NCBI RefSeq assembly: GCF_902859595.1 | Contig: NZ_CADIJQ010000016.1 | Span: 19,508 to 83,507 of the forward strand | DNA length: 64,000 nt | Direction: 5' to 3' | DNA from: Achromobacter kerstersii | GTDB lineage: Bacteria; Pseudomonadota; Gammaproteobacteria; Burkholderiales; Burkholderiaceae_B | Shown here: positions 1-8,826 of the stretch, one piece after another | Layout of the letters: every line of letters begins with the position of its first letter | Position numbering within the stretch: position 1 is the first letter of the stretch | The notes under the pieces: model-generated | Databases searched by the model: none | Told to the model about the DNA's origin: nothing | Seen by the model: only the letters and a program-made list of their open reading frames with translations | Made by a program: the position numbers and the translations under genes

Positions 1-544
1 GGATATCCAGACGACGCGTCGGGTTGCGGCTGTAGTTGGTGATGGTGGCGTTCCACACGGTGCTGTTGGGCAGCGTCAGATGGATGCCATCGCCCTGCAC
101 CAACCGCGTCAGGAACAAGCCCACTTCGGCCACCGTGCCGTCCGCGCCCGAGCTCAGCGCGATGTACTCGCCCGCGCGAATGGGGCGCAGCATCAGCAGC
201 ATGATGCCCGCGGCGATGTTCTGCAGCGTGCCTTGCAAGGCCAGGCCCACGGCCAGACCGGCGGCGCCCAGCACGGCAATCAGGCTGGCCGTTTGCACGC
301 CAAAGCGCGCCAGCACGGCAATGATCGTAAAGATGCGCACTGCCCAGACGACCGTGGTGTAGAACATCGGCACGATGGTCGGATCGATCTTGCTGGAGCG
401 CGTAGACGCCCGTCGAACCCAACTGCCCAGCAGTGACGATATCCACCAACCCGCGATCAGGATAAGCAGGGCAACCAACAAATTGATGCCCATATCCACG
501 AACCTGGGAGCCCAGGCGTTAAATTCCCTCAAGGCGTCTTCCAT
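1..544 (-). CDS. MscS-family mechanosensitive ion channel, N-terminal part (runs off window)
   Basis: Reading the minus strand from ATG at 544 gives about 181 codons with no stop before the window edge. The start is preceded by GGAG about six bases upstream. A hydrophobic segment near residues 17-38 and a second near 60-80 are followed by the TM3-like Ala/Gly-rich stretch (VLGAAGLAVGLALQGTLQN) and the start of the beta domain with its N-S-x-V-W and T-N-Y-S-R-N patterns, as in small MscS channels of the inner membrane that release solutes on hypo-osmotic shock. The 3' end lies outside the window, so total length is unknown. Family assignment is firm; which paralogue is not. Confidence 0.85.
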   Translation of the reverse strand, partial: MEDALREFNAWAPRFVDMGINLLVALLILIAGWWISSLLGSWVRRASTRSSKIDPTIVPMFYTTVVWAVRIFTIIAVLARFGVQTASLIAVLGAAGLAVGLALQGTLQNIAAGIMLLMLRPIRAGEYIALSSGADGTVAEVGLFLTRLVQGDGIHLTLPNSTVWNATITNYSRNPTRRLDI

Positions 545-597
545 GGAATCTCCTGCGAAAAATGACAACCGAAAACTCTATCAGATGAAGAAGTCGC

Positions 598-622
598 AAA
601 GGGCCGCAATGCGGCCCTGGTA
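598..622 (-). terminator. possible hairpin terminator downstream of the imelysin operon
   Basis: A 7-bp perfect stem GGGCCGC / GCGGCCC with a 3-nt loop (601-617) lies about 50 bases after the DUF1513 stop. On the minus strand it is followed by CTTTGCG and a T-rich run, a weak U-tract, so termination is plausible but not certain. Confidence 0.4.
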
Positions 623-666
623 TGTCAAGCTTTGTAAGAATACGCCCGATGCGCGAACTGAGGGAG

Positions 667-1788
667 TCAGCGGGGAACGATGCGGAAGTGATTGTCCCAA
701 GACACCTCGCGCGACGGCGGCAGCACCGGCGTTTCGTGGCCGGCGGCATCGGTGCGCAGCATGGCGCCCAAACCGCTGCTGACCAGAAAGCCCGCCTCGG
801 GCGCAGGCGCCACGCCGCAGCCGTCGGCAAGCGCCGTCGTGCCCAGGCACCGGCCGCTGGCCGTGTCCCAATAGATCACCTGCCCACCCACTGGGCTGGA
901 CGTCGCGACGATGCCGCCCGACGCATCCACCGTGACCGAGCCCACGTAGTTGCGCATGTTGCGCAACGTCTCGGCAGGCCCTTCAAACAATTCCAGTTGC
1001 GCGCCGCGCCGATGCCGCCCGACCAGCGCGGGGCGGTCGGCCACCGGCCCCATGTACTGGCAGCCGAACCACACGCTGCCATCGCCCGCCAGCGCCAGAT
1101 GCCGGATCGACAGGCGATGCAGATCAGGGGCAAGCTCCACCTTTTCCAGCAACTGCCCGCTGGCCGCATCGATGTAGGCCAGTGACGGCCGCATCGTGTC
1201 CAGGTTCAGCTCCAGCTTGCCGTAATCGGGATGCGTCAGGATGCCGCCGTTGGCCACGCAGAGCGTCTTGCCGTCGGGCATCAGCACCACTTCGTGCGGG
1301 CCGATGCCGCCCGTGTCGAACTCGCCCACCCGCCGCCACGCGCCGCCCGGCGAGGCATCGTAAATGCCCAGCACGCCGCGCCCCGCTTCAAAATCGTTTT
1401 CGGTGGCGGCCAGCAGCCGCCCCTGTTCCATGAACGCGCCGTGGCCGAAGAAATGACGCTCGTCCGGCATGGGCAATGCCTGCGGCTCGCCCCCATCGCG
1501 CAAGGAAAAAGCCACGGCAAAAAAGCCGGGCTGACGGCCGAACACCACGGCGCGCTGGCTCGATGCGTCGATCGCAAAGCTGTGCCCGCGCGCGGGCATG
1601 GGCACCACCAACTTGTCGTGGCCCGCGTCGTCCAGCAACACCGCTTCATCGCGCCCGCCGCGCTTGCGCGCGCTCAGGTACAGCGGGCCGCCATCGGCGG
1701 GCAACACGGCAAGCGCCGCGCCGGGCGACAAGCCCAGCGCCGCGGCCAAGGTCAGAAAGCGGCGGCGGTCAATCACCATCGAGCGCAT
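667..1788 (-). CDS. DUF1513 beta-propeller-like periplasmic protein of the imelysin operon
   Basis: About 373 residues from ATG 1788 (ATG 1779 is the alternative). An upstream in-frame start exists but would lie wholly inside the imelysin gene. The N-terminus has an RRRFLTLAAALG twin-arginine-like signal, so export by Tat is likely. The body contains repeated G-x-L-G-I-Y / G-Q-V-I-Y-W-D strands and PHEVVLMPDG / PDYGKLELNLDTM motifs typical of DUF1513 proteins, which resemble seven-bladed propellers. It is the last gene of the operon and overlaps the preceding imelysin gene by about 20 nt, which implies translational coupling. In pseudomonads the same four families (IcmP, di-haem protein, imelysin, DUF1513) sit together; the molecular role is unknown. 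Confidence 0.82.
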   Translation of the reverse strand: MRSMVIDRRRFLTLAAALGLSPGAALAVLPADGGPLYLSARKRGGRDEAVLLDDAGHDKLVVPMPARGHSFAIDASSQRAVVFGRQPGFFAVAFSLRDGGEPQALPMPDERHFFGHGAFMEQGRLLAATENDFEAGRGVLGIYDASPGGAWRRVGEFDTGGIGPHEVVLMPDGKTLCVANGGILTHPDYGKLELNLDTMRPSLAYIDAASGQLLEKVELAPDLHRLSIRHLALAGDGSVWFGCQYMGPVADRPALVGRHRRGAQLELFEGPAETLRNMRNYVGSVTVDASGGIVATSSPVGGQVIYWDTASGRCLGTTALADGCGVAPAPEAGFLVSSGLGAMLRTDAAGHETPVLPPSREVSWDNHFRIVPR

Positions 1789-2857
1789 TGAATCCGATGG
1801 TGACGCCCAGTGCCGGGGCCAGGTCCTGGTCGACGATCGCCTTGGCATTCTTGATGGTCAAGGACGCCAGCTCCAACTGGCGGCGGCCGTCTTCCTCTTT
1901 CAGCGCGGCCTCAAGCGGCGCCGGCACATCCAGCAAGGTCTGCGCGGCGCTTTGCAGCTCGCCTTGCACCGACACGTCCATCCAGTCGCCGCCTACCGGC
2001 AGCGGATACGCGCCGGCTTGGTAGAACGCCTTCAGGCTGCTCAGGTTCGCCGCCAGCAAACGCGTGGACAAATCACTGCGCCAGAACGCCGCGCGCTTGG
2101 GGCGCGCCGCATCCGGCGTTGCGCCCAGCACGGGCAGAATCTTCACGTCGCGCGCGAATTGCAGGCCGGTGGACAACGCCTTCATCGCTTCCGCCGCCAC
2201 TTCCTGCGGATCGCGGTACAGGTCGTTGCCGGCTTGCGGCTTGGCGAACTGCCGGCCGAATTCGCCTTGGGCGCTCCAGGCCTGCGCCACATCGCGCGAG
2301 ATTCCCGTGACGTTCGCCGTCACCGCGCGGGCATAGCCGCAAGCGTAGGCAAACGTGGGTTCGCCCGTGTTCTTCAGCAGCGCCGGTTCGCCATACAACA
2401 CGTATTCCAGCGCGGGCAGGCCCTGCACCGCCACGCTGCGGCCGGCAAGCGCCCCCGGCGCGAGCAGCGCGTCGTCCTTTGCGGCGATCAGTTGCTGCAC
2501 CTGCCGGGGCATCACGCCGCGCGTGTCGGGCCAGAACGCCAGCCGCTCAAAACGGTTGGCTTGCACCAGCGGGCCGAAGCGCAGAATCTCGACGCCGGAC
2601 CACGCCAACGCCAGATTCGTGAACGCGTCACCAACACGCGTGGCGCCGGCGGCATCCGGCTTGGCGCACCAGCTGCCCAACGCGCCATCCAACGCCGCCG
2701 CGGCATCCACCATCTTGCTGACGGCGGGCCGCGCGTAATCTCGCGCCAGGCGTTCGCCCAGGTCGGCGGGCAATTGGGCCTGCGCCGCCAGCGGGGCTGC
2801 GGTCAGCAGCACGGCCACCAACGCGGGTTTGAACACAGGCGGGAAGGATCGGGCCAT
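1769..2857 (-). CDS. Imelysin-family (M75-like) exported protein with altered GxHxxE motif
   Basis: 362 residues from ATG 2857, whose A is the last base of the upstream TGA (TGATG overlap); GTG 2860 is an alternative start. It has a classical signal peptide (PALVAVLLTAAPLAAQAQ). The family's hallmark metal-site motif G-x-H-x-x-E appears here as G-L-P-A-L-E (about residues 146-151), so the histidine is replaced by proline, while the flanking E-Y-V-L-Y-G is kept. Imelysin-like proteins are periplasmic or surface proteins linked to iron uptake. This one lies between a di-haem protein gene and DUF1513 and may be a structural partner rather than a metal binder. Family call firm; function inferred from context. 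Confidence 0.85.
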   Translation of the reverse strand: MARSFPPVFKPALVAVLLTAAPLAAQAQLPADLGERLARDYARPAVSKMVDAAAALDGALGSWCAKPDAAGATRVGDAFTNLALAWSGVEILRFGPLVQANRFERLAFWPDTRGVMPRQVQQLIAAKDDALLAPGALAGRSVAVQGLPALEYVLYGEPALLKNTGEPTFAYACGYARAVTANVTGISRDVAQAWSAQGEFGRQFAKPQAGNDLYRDPQEVAAEAMKALSTGLQFARDVKILPVLGATPDAARPKRAAFWRSDLSTRLLAANLSSLKAFYQAGAYPLPVGGDWMDVSVQGELQSAAQTLLDVPAPLEAALKEEDGRRQLELASLTIKNAKAIVDQDLAPALGVTIGFNALDGD

Positions 2858-4374
2858 CACAGCGACTCCAGGAAACGAATGAGGTCTGCGCGTTCGTCAG
2901 GCGTCATCGCCACCACGCGGTCACGCGCAGGCTTGCCCGCGCCGCCGTGCCACAGCACGGCTTCCAGCAAGGTGCGGGCGCGCCCGTCGTGCAGCCAGGT
3001 GGCGTTGGGGTTCACGGTCTTGGTCAGGCCGATGCCCCACAGCGGCGGCGTGCGCCATTCGCGGCCGTTGGCCTGGCCGTCAGACACGCCATCGGCCAGG
3101 TCGTCGCCCATGTCATGCACCAGCATGTCGGTGTAGGGCCAGATCAACTGGAAGCGGTGCTCGGGCTGCTTGGCGTTGCGGCTCGTCACGTACTTGGGCA
3201 CATGGCAGGCCACGCAATTGGCTTCGTAGAACAGCTTCTTGCCCGCCAGCACCCGCGCGTCGTCAGCATCGCGCCGTGCCGGTACCGCCAGATTGGTGGA
3301 ATAGATGGTGACGAAGTCCATCAACTTCGCCGGGACTTCTTCCGGGCCGAAGCGCGGCTGTGCGCCGTGCGGCATGTCCAGGCATTGCTTTTGCGCGGGC
3401 GTGCAGTCGCCCGAATGCTTCGGGAACATCGGCGTAGACAGACCCATGTCGTTCGAGAACGCGGCGGCGCTTTGCTGCTCAACCGTGGGCTGACCGGCCT
3501 TCAGGTTGAAGCGGCCCAGCGCGCGCGCGCCGGTGCGCGCATCGGTCACCCAGTTGGGTTTTCCTTTGATGCCATCGCGCGTGTCGGCGCCCACGTTGGC
3601 CAGGATGTCGGCTTCGTGAATGGATTCCAGCAGGCCCAGGCCGATCATTGGCGGCGCCAGACGCGGCGAAATCTGCGTGTCGGCGCGCATCGGGCCATAG
3701 CCCAGGTTCTCGATGCGGTACGTGGGCTTCATCAGCGTGGCGGTCTCGCCACCGTTTAGCGCCACGGGTATCGGTTCGTACTCGATCTCCATGCGGCCTT
3801 CGGCCGGCAGGCCCGCCACCGCAAAGTTCTGCAACTGCACGCCGTAAATAGGTTCGGGCAGCTCGGCGATTTCACCTGCCGCAAGCTTGGGGTGCCCCCG
3901 GTCAGGGCCGTGCGGCACGGCCAGACGCAGCAGCAGCGCCACGGCATCCGTGCGTTCCAAAGGATCGAAACCCGGCACCGTGCCGCGTCCGTCCTTGGTA
4001 TGACAGGCCTGGCACGACCGGGCGTTAAATAGCGGCCCCAGGCCGTCGGACGCTTGCGTGGAGGCAGGCGCCGACACCCAGTCCTTGCGGAACAGGCCAT
4101 TGCCGACCTGGAATTCCTGGCGCCCCTCGAAGCTCATGTTCGCCGACGGCTGCGAAAAGATATCGGCGTTGATGAGCTTGTTGGTGGTCGCAGCACCCGC
4201 CTGCATGGACTCAAAGGTCTCGACCTTCGAGAAATCGCGCGTGGGCGCGGTGATGGCGGTGACGCGTTTTTGATCTTCGGGCGTAAGGTCATCACGCCCG
4301 GCTGGCACTTCAGGTGCGGCGGCGGCGCCGGCGTGAGCCGACGCCGCCAGTACGGCGGCTAATACGAGTTTCAC
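2857..4374 (-). CDS. Di-haem oxidoreductase family protein (DUF1111, c-type cytochrome)
   Basis: 505 residues from GTG 4374, which overlaps the upstream stop as GTGA. It has a signal peptide (about residues 1-19) and two CxxCH haem-c sites, C121-x-x-C124-H125 and C387-x-x-C390-H391, characteristic of the DUF1111/'thiol oxidoreductase-like' cytochromes exported to the periplasm. The spacing of the haem sites and the HDGRARTLLEAVLWHGG segment near the C-terminus match the family. Its position between two imelysin genes suggests a redox step, for example ferric/ferrous conversion, feeding an iron-binding partner. That role is an inference; the protein family is clear. Confidence 0.9.
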   Translation of the reverse strand: MKLVLAAVLAASAHAGAAAAPEVPAGRDDLTPEDQKRVTAITAPTRDFSKVETFESMQAGAATTNKLINADIFSQPSANMSFEGRQEFQVGNGLFRKDWVSAPASTQASDGLGPLFNARSCQACHTKDGRGTVPGFDPLERTDAVALLLRLAVPHGPDRGHPKLAAGEIAELPEPIYGVQLQNFAVAGLPAEGRMEIEYEPIPVALNGGETATLMKPTYRIENLGYGPMRADTQISPRLAPPMIGLGLLESIHEADILANVGADTRDGIKGKPNWVTDARTGARALGRFNLKAGQPTVEQQSAAAFSNDMGLSTPMFPKHSGDCTPAQKQCLDMPHGAQPRFGPEEVPAKLMDFVTIYSTNLAVPARRDADDARVLAGKKLFYEANCVACHVPKYVTSRNAKQPEHRFQLIWPYTDMLVHDMGDDLADGVSDGQANGREWRTPPLWGIGLTKTVNPNATWLHDGRARTLLEAVLWHGGAGKPARDRVVAMTPDERADLIRFLESL

Positions 4375-5669
4375 TTGAATACGGCGTCGGGTTTATCCAG
4401 GCTGTCGGAACCTTCGATGGCGACCTTGCCCAGGTCCAGCAGCGTGATCACGCGCTCCAGGCTGCGGGTCTGATCCACCAGGCGGTCGATGGCGGCCTGC
4501 ACCACCGCGTTGCCTTCTTTGTTGCCGTCGGCAATCATCTGGTCATAGGTTTCGACGGTTTCGGCGCGCGTCTTCATGGCTTGCATGGCCGCCACGGTGG
4601 CGTCCAGCTTGGCGCGCACTTCAGCATCCAGCTTCGGGTCCTTGGCCTTGACCAATTCCGACAGGCTGGCGCCCTTGACTTCCTTGCCGTCGATGCGCGT
4701 GTAGGCGCCCACGTACACGTTGCGGATGCCGATCTGGTCGTAGTAGTGCGAGTTGTGCGTGTTGTCCGAGAAGCAGTCGTGCTCTTCTTCGGGATCGTGC
4801 AGCATCAGGCCGAGCTTCATGCGTTCACCGGCCAGCTCGCCGTACGACAGGCTGCCCAGACCGGTCAGCATGGCGATCAAGCCCGCCTTGGGATCTTCTT
4901 CGACAGCCTTGCGCGCCGCGCCTTCCTTCTTCCAGTTGCCCACCATTTCTTCCAGATCCGTGACCAGCAAATCCGTCACGGCCTTCAGGAATTCAACGCG
5001 GCGTTCGCAGTGACCGCCCGTGCATTGCTTGGTGTCGAAATCCGTGTGCGGGCGGTTGCCCGAGTGGCGCTCTTGCGGCGTGCCCTTGCGGTCAGCCGGC
5101 GCCGGGCCGGTGCCGTTCAGGTCCTGGCCCCAGAGCAGGAATTCGATGGCGTGGTAGCCGGTTGCCACGTTGGCTTCGTTGCCGTCGGCTTCGTGCAGCA
5201 CTTCAGACAGCAGCTGCGGCGTGATCTTGCTGACATCCACCGTCTTGCCGCCCACCGAAATCTTGGAATTGGCGATGACGTTGACGGCGTAGTACGCGTT
5301 CTCGTCGTTGTCGGTGCCGTACGAGGCGTCCACATAATCAATCAGGCCTTCGTCCAGCGGCCAGGCGTTAACGCGGCCTTCCCAGTCGTCAACGATGGGG
5401 TTGCCAAAGCGGTAGGCTTCCGTCTGCTGGTACGGCACGCGAGCGGCGAGCCAGGCTTCGCGGGCGGCTTTCAGCGTGTCGGGGCTGGGCTTGGCGATCA
5501 GTGCGTTGATGGCGGTGCGCAGCGTCTTGGCGGCGGTCAGCGAGTCTTCATAGCCCGCCAGCGCCAGATCCGAATAGGTGGCGACGACGGCCTTGGGTTC
5601 CACTGCGGCGTGTGCCGTTCCCCCGAATACCGCGGCTGCCAGCACCGCTCCCAAAAGCAACTTGCGCAT
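4371..5669 (-). CDS. icmP: Imelysin-family metalloprotein, IcmP-like
   Basis: 432 residues from ATG 5669. This start is chosen because GGGAGAA lies about 8 bases upstream and the sequence then begins MRKLLLGAVLAAAVFGGTAHA, a signal peptide; an upstream in-frame start adds 11 unlikely residues. The family motif G-Y-H-A-I-E (about 171-176) followed by F-L-L-W-G-Q-D is intact, as are D-N-D-E-N and H-N-S-H-Y-Y-D motifs. It is the first gene of a four-gene operon with stop/start overlaps throughout. Homologues include the insulin-cleaving metalloproteinase IcmP of Pseudomonas aeruginosa; the physiological role in iron acquisition is inferred from family members such as EfeO and from the coupled cytochrome. 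Confidence 0.88.
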   Translation of the reverse strand: MRKLLLGAVLAAAVFGGTAHAAVEPKAVVATYSDLALAGYEDSLTAAKTLRTAINALIAKPSPDTLKAAREAWLAARVPYQQTEAYRFGNPIVDDWEGRVNAWPLDEGLIDYVDASYGTDNDENAYYAVNVIANSKISVGGKTVDVSKITPQLLSEVLHEADGNEANVATGYHAIEFLLWGQDLNGTGPAPADRKGTPQERHSGNRPHTDFDTKQCTGGHCERRVEFLKAVTDLLVTDLEEMVGNWKKEGAARKAVEEDPKAGLIAMLTGLGSLSYGELAGERMKLGLMLHDPEEEHDCFSDNTHNSHYYDQIGIRNVYVGAYTRIDGKEVKGASLSELVKAKDPKLDAEVRAKLDATVAAMQAMKTRAETVETYDQMIADGNKEGNAVVQAAIDRLVDQTRSLERVITLLDLGKVAIEGSDSLDKPDAVFK

Positions 5670-5881
5670 CAACGTTCTCCCGTAACTTCGAACGGCGACC
5701 ACCCCCGCGGCGGGCCGTTACGACTTTAATTTGCGGATGAGAGTGTAAACAATTTTCGTTTGATGTTCAGCGATAAGTCAGCTACCTGACGCTTTTTTGA
5801 ACGTAAAACTTGAGCAATTCCGCGCAACTCCCGTGGCTGGCCCGCTACTATCCCGCTATTGCCGTCCCCGTTTTGAAGCCC

Positions 5882-6808
5882 ATGGAACTCCGTCAAATCC
5901 GCTACTTCGTGCGTGTCGCTGAACTTGGCAGCATCGGCCGCGCCGCGCGCGATCTGGGCGTGGTGGCGTCTGCGCTCAGCCAGCAGATCAGCCGCCTGGA
6001 AAGCGAGCTGGCGACGCGGTTGCTGATGCGCACGCACACGGGCGTGGTGCCCACGGCTGCCGGCACCGCCTTTTTGCGGCAAGCCCGCTTGACGTTGCGG
6101 CACGCGGAAAACGCCGTGGCGGCGGCGCGCGAGGCGCGTTTGTCCGGCATGGTCAGCGTGGGTTTCGCCCCCACCACGGCATCGGTGCTGGCCAAGCCGT
6201 TCTATGCGGCCATGGCTGAACGCTATCCCAACGTGCGGCTGCATCTGGTCGAAGGGCTGTCGGGCAATCTGGGCGAACAGCTCAGCAACCGGCGGCTGGA
6301 TCTGGCGGTGCTGTTCCAGAATGACAGCAGCCAGGGGCGCAGCGCCATTCCCGTGCTGGACGAAAAACTATTCCTGCTGGCGCAGCGCGGCATGTTCGCC
6401 TTGCCTGACGGCGAACCCGTCACCATTGCCGAACTGGCGAGCCTGCCGCTGGCAGTCACCAGCAAAGCGCACGGCCTGCGCGCCTGGGTGGAAGCCGCCT
6501 TCGAACGCGCCGGCATCGAGCCCTGGGTGGCCGTCGAAGTGGATGGCCTGACGACCTTGATGGACCTGGTGCAGGCCAACGCCATCGCCACCATCCAGCC
6601 GGGCGCCGCCGTGGCGCGGGCCGAGGCCGGGCTGCTGAACATGCACCCCATCAACGACCCCTTTCTGTACCGCCGCAACGCCGTTTACTGCATCAACGAT
6701 GAAGAACTATCGCCCGCGGCGCTGGCGGCACGCGTCGTGCTGGTGGACGTGATGCGCGCGCAAGTGCGCCACGGCGGCTGGCCGGGCGCCACCCTTCTCG
6801 ATTCGTGA
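5882..6808 (+). CDS. LysR-family transcriptional regulator
   Basis: 308 residues from ATG 5882, where the canonical MELRQIRYFVRVAELGSIG helix-turn-helix start occurs. An upstream start would add 24 residues without family similarity. The N-terminal winged HTH (about 1-60, with AARDLGVVASALSQQISRLE as recognition region) is followed by the two-lobed periplasmic-binding-like effector domain (about 90-295). It is transcribed away from the imelysin operon with about 210 bases between starts and lies about 110 bases before the aldolase gene, so it could control either. The effector is unknown. Confidence 0.9.
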   Translation: MELRQIRYFVRVAELGSIGRAARDLGVVASALSQQISRLESELATRLLMRTHTGVVPTAAGTAFLRQARLTLRHAENAVAAAREARLSGMVSVGFAPTTASVLAKPFYAAMAERYPNVRLHLVEGLSGNLGEQLSNRRLDLAVLFQNDSSQGRSAIPVLDEKLFLLAQRGMFALPDGEPVTIAELASLPLAVTSKAHGLRAWVEAAFERAGIEPWVAVEVDGLTTLMDLVQANAIATIQPGAAVARAEAGLLNMHPINDPFLYRRNAVYCINDEELSPAALAARVVLVDVMRAQVRHGGWPGATLLDS

Positions 6809-6915
6809 TGCCCCCATGCCGGGCGCATGGCTAGGCCCGGGGAAGTCCCACGGATACATTGCATTCGTGAACGCTGCGGCAATGGTGCCGGGGCGGCGGA
6901 CCTACTCGAACGCTG

Positions 6916-7716
6916 ATGACGACTGACTCCCGACGCCCGGGCACGCTACCCATCCCCTCCATGCGGCCGCACTGTTCCGACCAGGAATGGCAGGCCCGTG
7001 TCGACCTTGCCGCCTGTTATCGGCTGGTTGAGCTCTACGGCATGGCCGACATGATGGCCAACCACATCTCGGCCCGCGTGCCGGGCGAAGACAACGCCTT
7101 CCTCATCAACCCCTACGGCATGATGTACGAAGAGATCACGGCGTCCAGCCTGATCAAGGTGGACCTGGACGGCACCATCCTGGCCAAACCCGATTTCGGC
7201 GACATGGACTACGGCATCAACAAAGCCGGCTATGTGATTCACAGCGCGGTGCACGCGGCGCGCCATGAGGTCGATTGCGTGATCCACACGCACAGCTGGG
7301 CGTCGATGGCGGTGGCGTCGCTGGATTGCGGCTTGCTGCCGCTCACGCAGACGGCCATGCGCTTTCTGAAGATTGGGTATCACGATTACCAAGGCGTGGT
7401 GCTGGACCTGCAAGAGCAGGAATCGCTGTTGAAGGATCTTGGCCAGGGCGAAGCGCTGATCCTGCGCAACCACGGCGCGCTGACCGTGGGCCGCACCGTG
7501 GGCGAGGCTTTCAACTGGATGCACCGGCTTGAGCTTGCCTGCCGCGCCCAGCTGGCCGCCATGGCCACCGGCTCGCCGTTGCGGCAGGTCAGCCCAGCCG
7601 TGCTGGAAGAAACCTGGAACAACTACCAGCCCGGCACCCGGCGCCCGTACGGCGTCATGGAGTGGCCGGCCCTGCTGCGCAAACTGGACCGCATGGACCC
7701 CGGGTTCCGGGACTGA
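6916..7716 (+). CDS. Class II aldolase/adducin-family protein
   Basis: 266 residues. Conserved features are N-H-I-S-A-R-V-P-G (phosphate/substrate loop), a zinc site in which IHTHSWASMA supplies two histidines and ILRNHGALTVG a third, and E-I-T-A-S-S-L-I-K-V-D. These match the class II aldolase fold (fuculose-phosphate aldolase, adducin head) and in particular the longer decarboxylase/epimerase-like group without a phosphosugar signature. It precedes a Bug receptor and a D-2-hydroxyacid dehydrogenase on the same strand, suggesting a small hydroxy-acid or sugar-acid catabolic unit. The exact substrate cannot be read from sequence. Confidence 0.88.
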   Translation: MTTDSRRPGTLPIPSMRPHCSDQEWQARVDLAACYRLVELYGMADMMANHISARVPGEDNAFLINPYGMMYEEITASSLIKVDLDGTILAKPDFGDMDYGINKAGYVIHSAVHAARHEVDCVIHTHSWASMAVASLDCGLLPLTQTAMRFLKIGYHDYQGVVLDLQEQESLLKDLGQGEALILRNHGALTVGRTVGEAFNWMHRLELACRAQLAAMATGSPLRQVSPAVLEETWNNYQPGTRRPYGVMEWPALLRKLDRMDPGFRD

Positions 7717-7768
7717 AGTGTCGGACTGAAGTGTCGGACTGAAACCCCGGACTGAAACCCGGGGACTG
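7711..7768 (+). repeat. 13-bp tandem repeat spanning the aldolase stop codon
   Basis: The unit GACTGAAGTGTCG occurs twice and then degenerates to GACTGAAACCCCG and two further GACTGAA-led copies. The first copy contains the gene's own GAC-TGA end. Because the unit is 13 bp, the TGAs at 7714, 7727, 7740 and 7753 fall in successive reading frames. Confidence 0.8.
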
Positions 7769-7841
7769 AACTCCAAAGCGCCGGCCGACGTGGCGGCACG
7801 GCGCTCGCAAGCCCAAACGACAACCACGAACGGAGACAACA

Positions 7842-8801
7842 ATGAACACTGCCCGAGCCCTGCTCGCCGCCGCAGCGGCGGCCTGCGCCTGTACCGTACC
7901 GCCCGCGATGGCGGCGGACTATCCCGACAAGCCCGTCAAAGTGATCGTGGCGTTCACCGCCGGCGGCACCACCGACACGCTAACGCGCAGCATGTCCAAT
8001 GCGCTGGCGAAGAAGCTCGATCAGCCCTTCGTCGTAGAAAACAAGCCCGGCGCGGGCGGCAACATCGGCACGGAATATGTGGTGCGCGCCGCGCCCGACG
8101 GGCACACCTTGATCGTGAATTCCGTCGGCCCCATTGCGGTTAACGCGTCGCTGGCCAAGCTGTCGTTCGACCCGCTGACCGATCTGGTGCCCATGGTGCA
8201 AATCGCCACCGTACCAAACGTGCTGGTCGTGCCGCCGTCGTCCCCCGCGAAGGACATCAAGAGTTTTCTGGCGTACGTGAAAACGGCGAAGCACCTGAAC
8301 TACAGCTCGACCGGCGTGGGCACGTCGTCGCATCTGTCCAGCTACATGCTGATGGATGAGCTGGGCGTGCAAGCCACGCATGTGCCGTACAAAGGCGCCG
8401 ACGCGGTCAACGACCTGCTGGCCGGGCGCATCGATTTCATGTTTGCGACCATCCCATCCGTGATCGGGCAAATTCGCGCGGGCAAGCTGCGCCCGCTGGC
8501 CGTCAGCACCCTGCAACGGTCGGCAACGCTGCCCGAGCTGCCCACCATCGCCGAGTCCGGCTATCCGGGCTTTGATGCGGGCTCGTGGTTTGGCTTCTTC
8601 GGCCCCAAAGGCACGCCGCCCGCCGTGGTGGACGTGATCAACCGCGAAGTGAATGCCGCCCTGCCCTCGCTGAAATCGCAGATGCTGCACGAAGGCGCGG
8701 AACCGGTTGGCGGCACGCCCGCGCAGTTCTCGACGTTCATTCGCAGCGAACACGACAAATGGGCCGCGCTGGTGCGCAAGTTCCAACCCAATCCCAACTG
8801 A
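7842..8801 (+). CDS. Bug-family (TctC) tripartite tricarboxylate transporter substrate-binding protein
   Basis: 319 residues with GGAG upstream of ATG 7842 and a cleavable signal peptide ending near A-M-A-A-D-Y-P. The mature N-terminus Y-P-D-K-P-V-K-V-I-V-A-F-T-A-G-G-T-T-D, the ENKPGAGGNIGTEYV segment and the H-V-P-Y-K-G-A-D and G-F-F-G-P-K-G-T-P-P patterns are signatures of Bordetella uptake gene products, periplasmic receptors for carboxylates. No tctA/tctB membrane genes are nearby, so this is an orphan receptor, which is usual in Alcaligenaceae. The linked aldolase and dehydrogenase suggest a hydroxy-acid ligand (inference). Confidence 0.93.
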   Translation: MNTARALLAAAAAACACTVPPAMAADYPDKPVKVIVAFTAGGTTDTLTRSMSNALAKKLDQPFVVENKPGAGGNIGTEYVVRAAPDGHTLIVNSVGPIAVNASLAKLSFDPLTDLVPMVQIATVPNVLVVPPSSPAKDIKSFLAYVKTAKHLNYSSTGVGTSSHLSSYMLMDELGVQATHVPYKGADAVNDLLAGRIDFMFATIPSVIGQIRAGKLRPLAVSTLQRSATLPELPTIAESGYPGFDAGSWFGFFGPKGTPPAVVDVINREVNAALPSLKSQMLHEGAEPVGGTPAQFSTFIRSEHDKWAALVRKFQPNPN

Positions 8802-8826
8802 AGCCCGCCGCGGGCAGTTAACCCTA

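Noticed and set aside
1598..3136. 512-codon plus-strand frame
   Set aside because: Antisense to the DUF1513 and imelysin genes, with shadow composition.
5703..5809. Fur box in front of the imelysin operon
   Set aside because: The AT-rich stretch GTGTAAACAATTTTCG resembles Fur half-sites only loosely and no 19-bp dyad could be defended.
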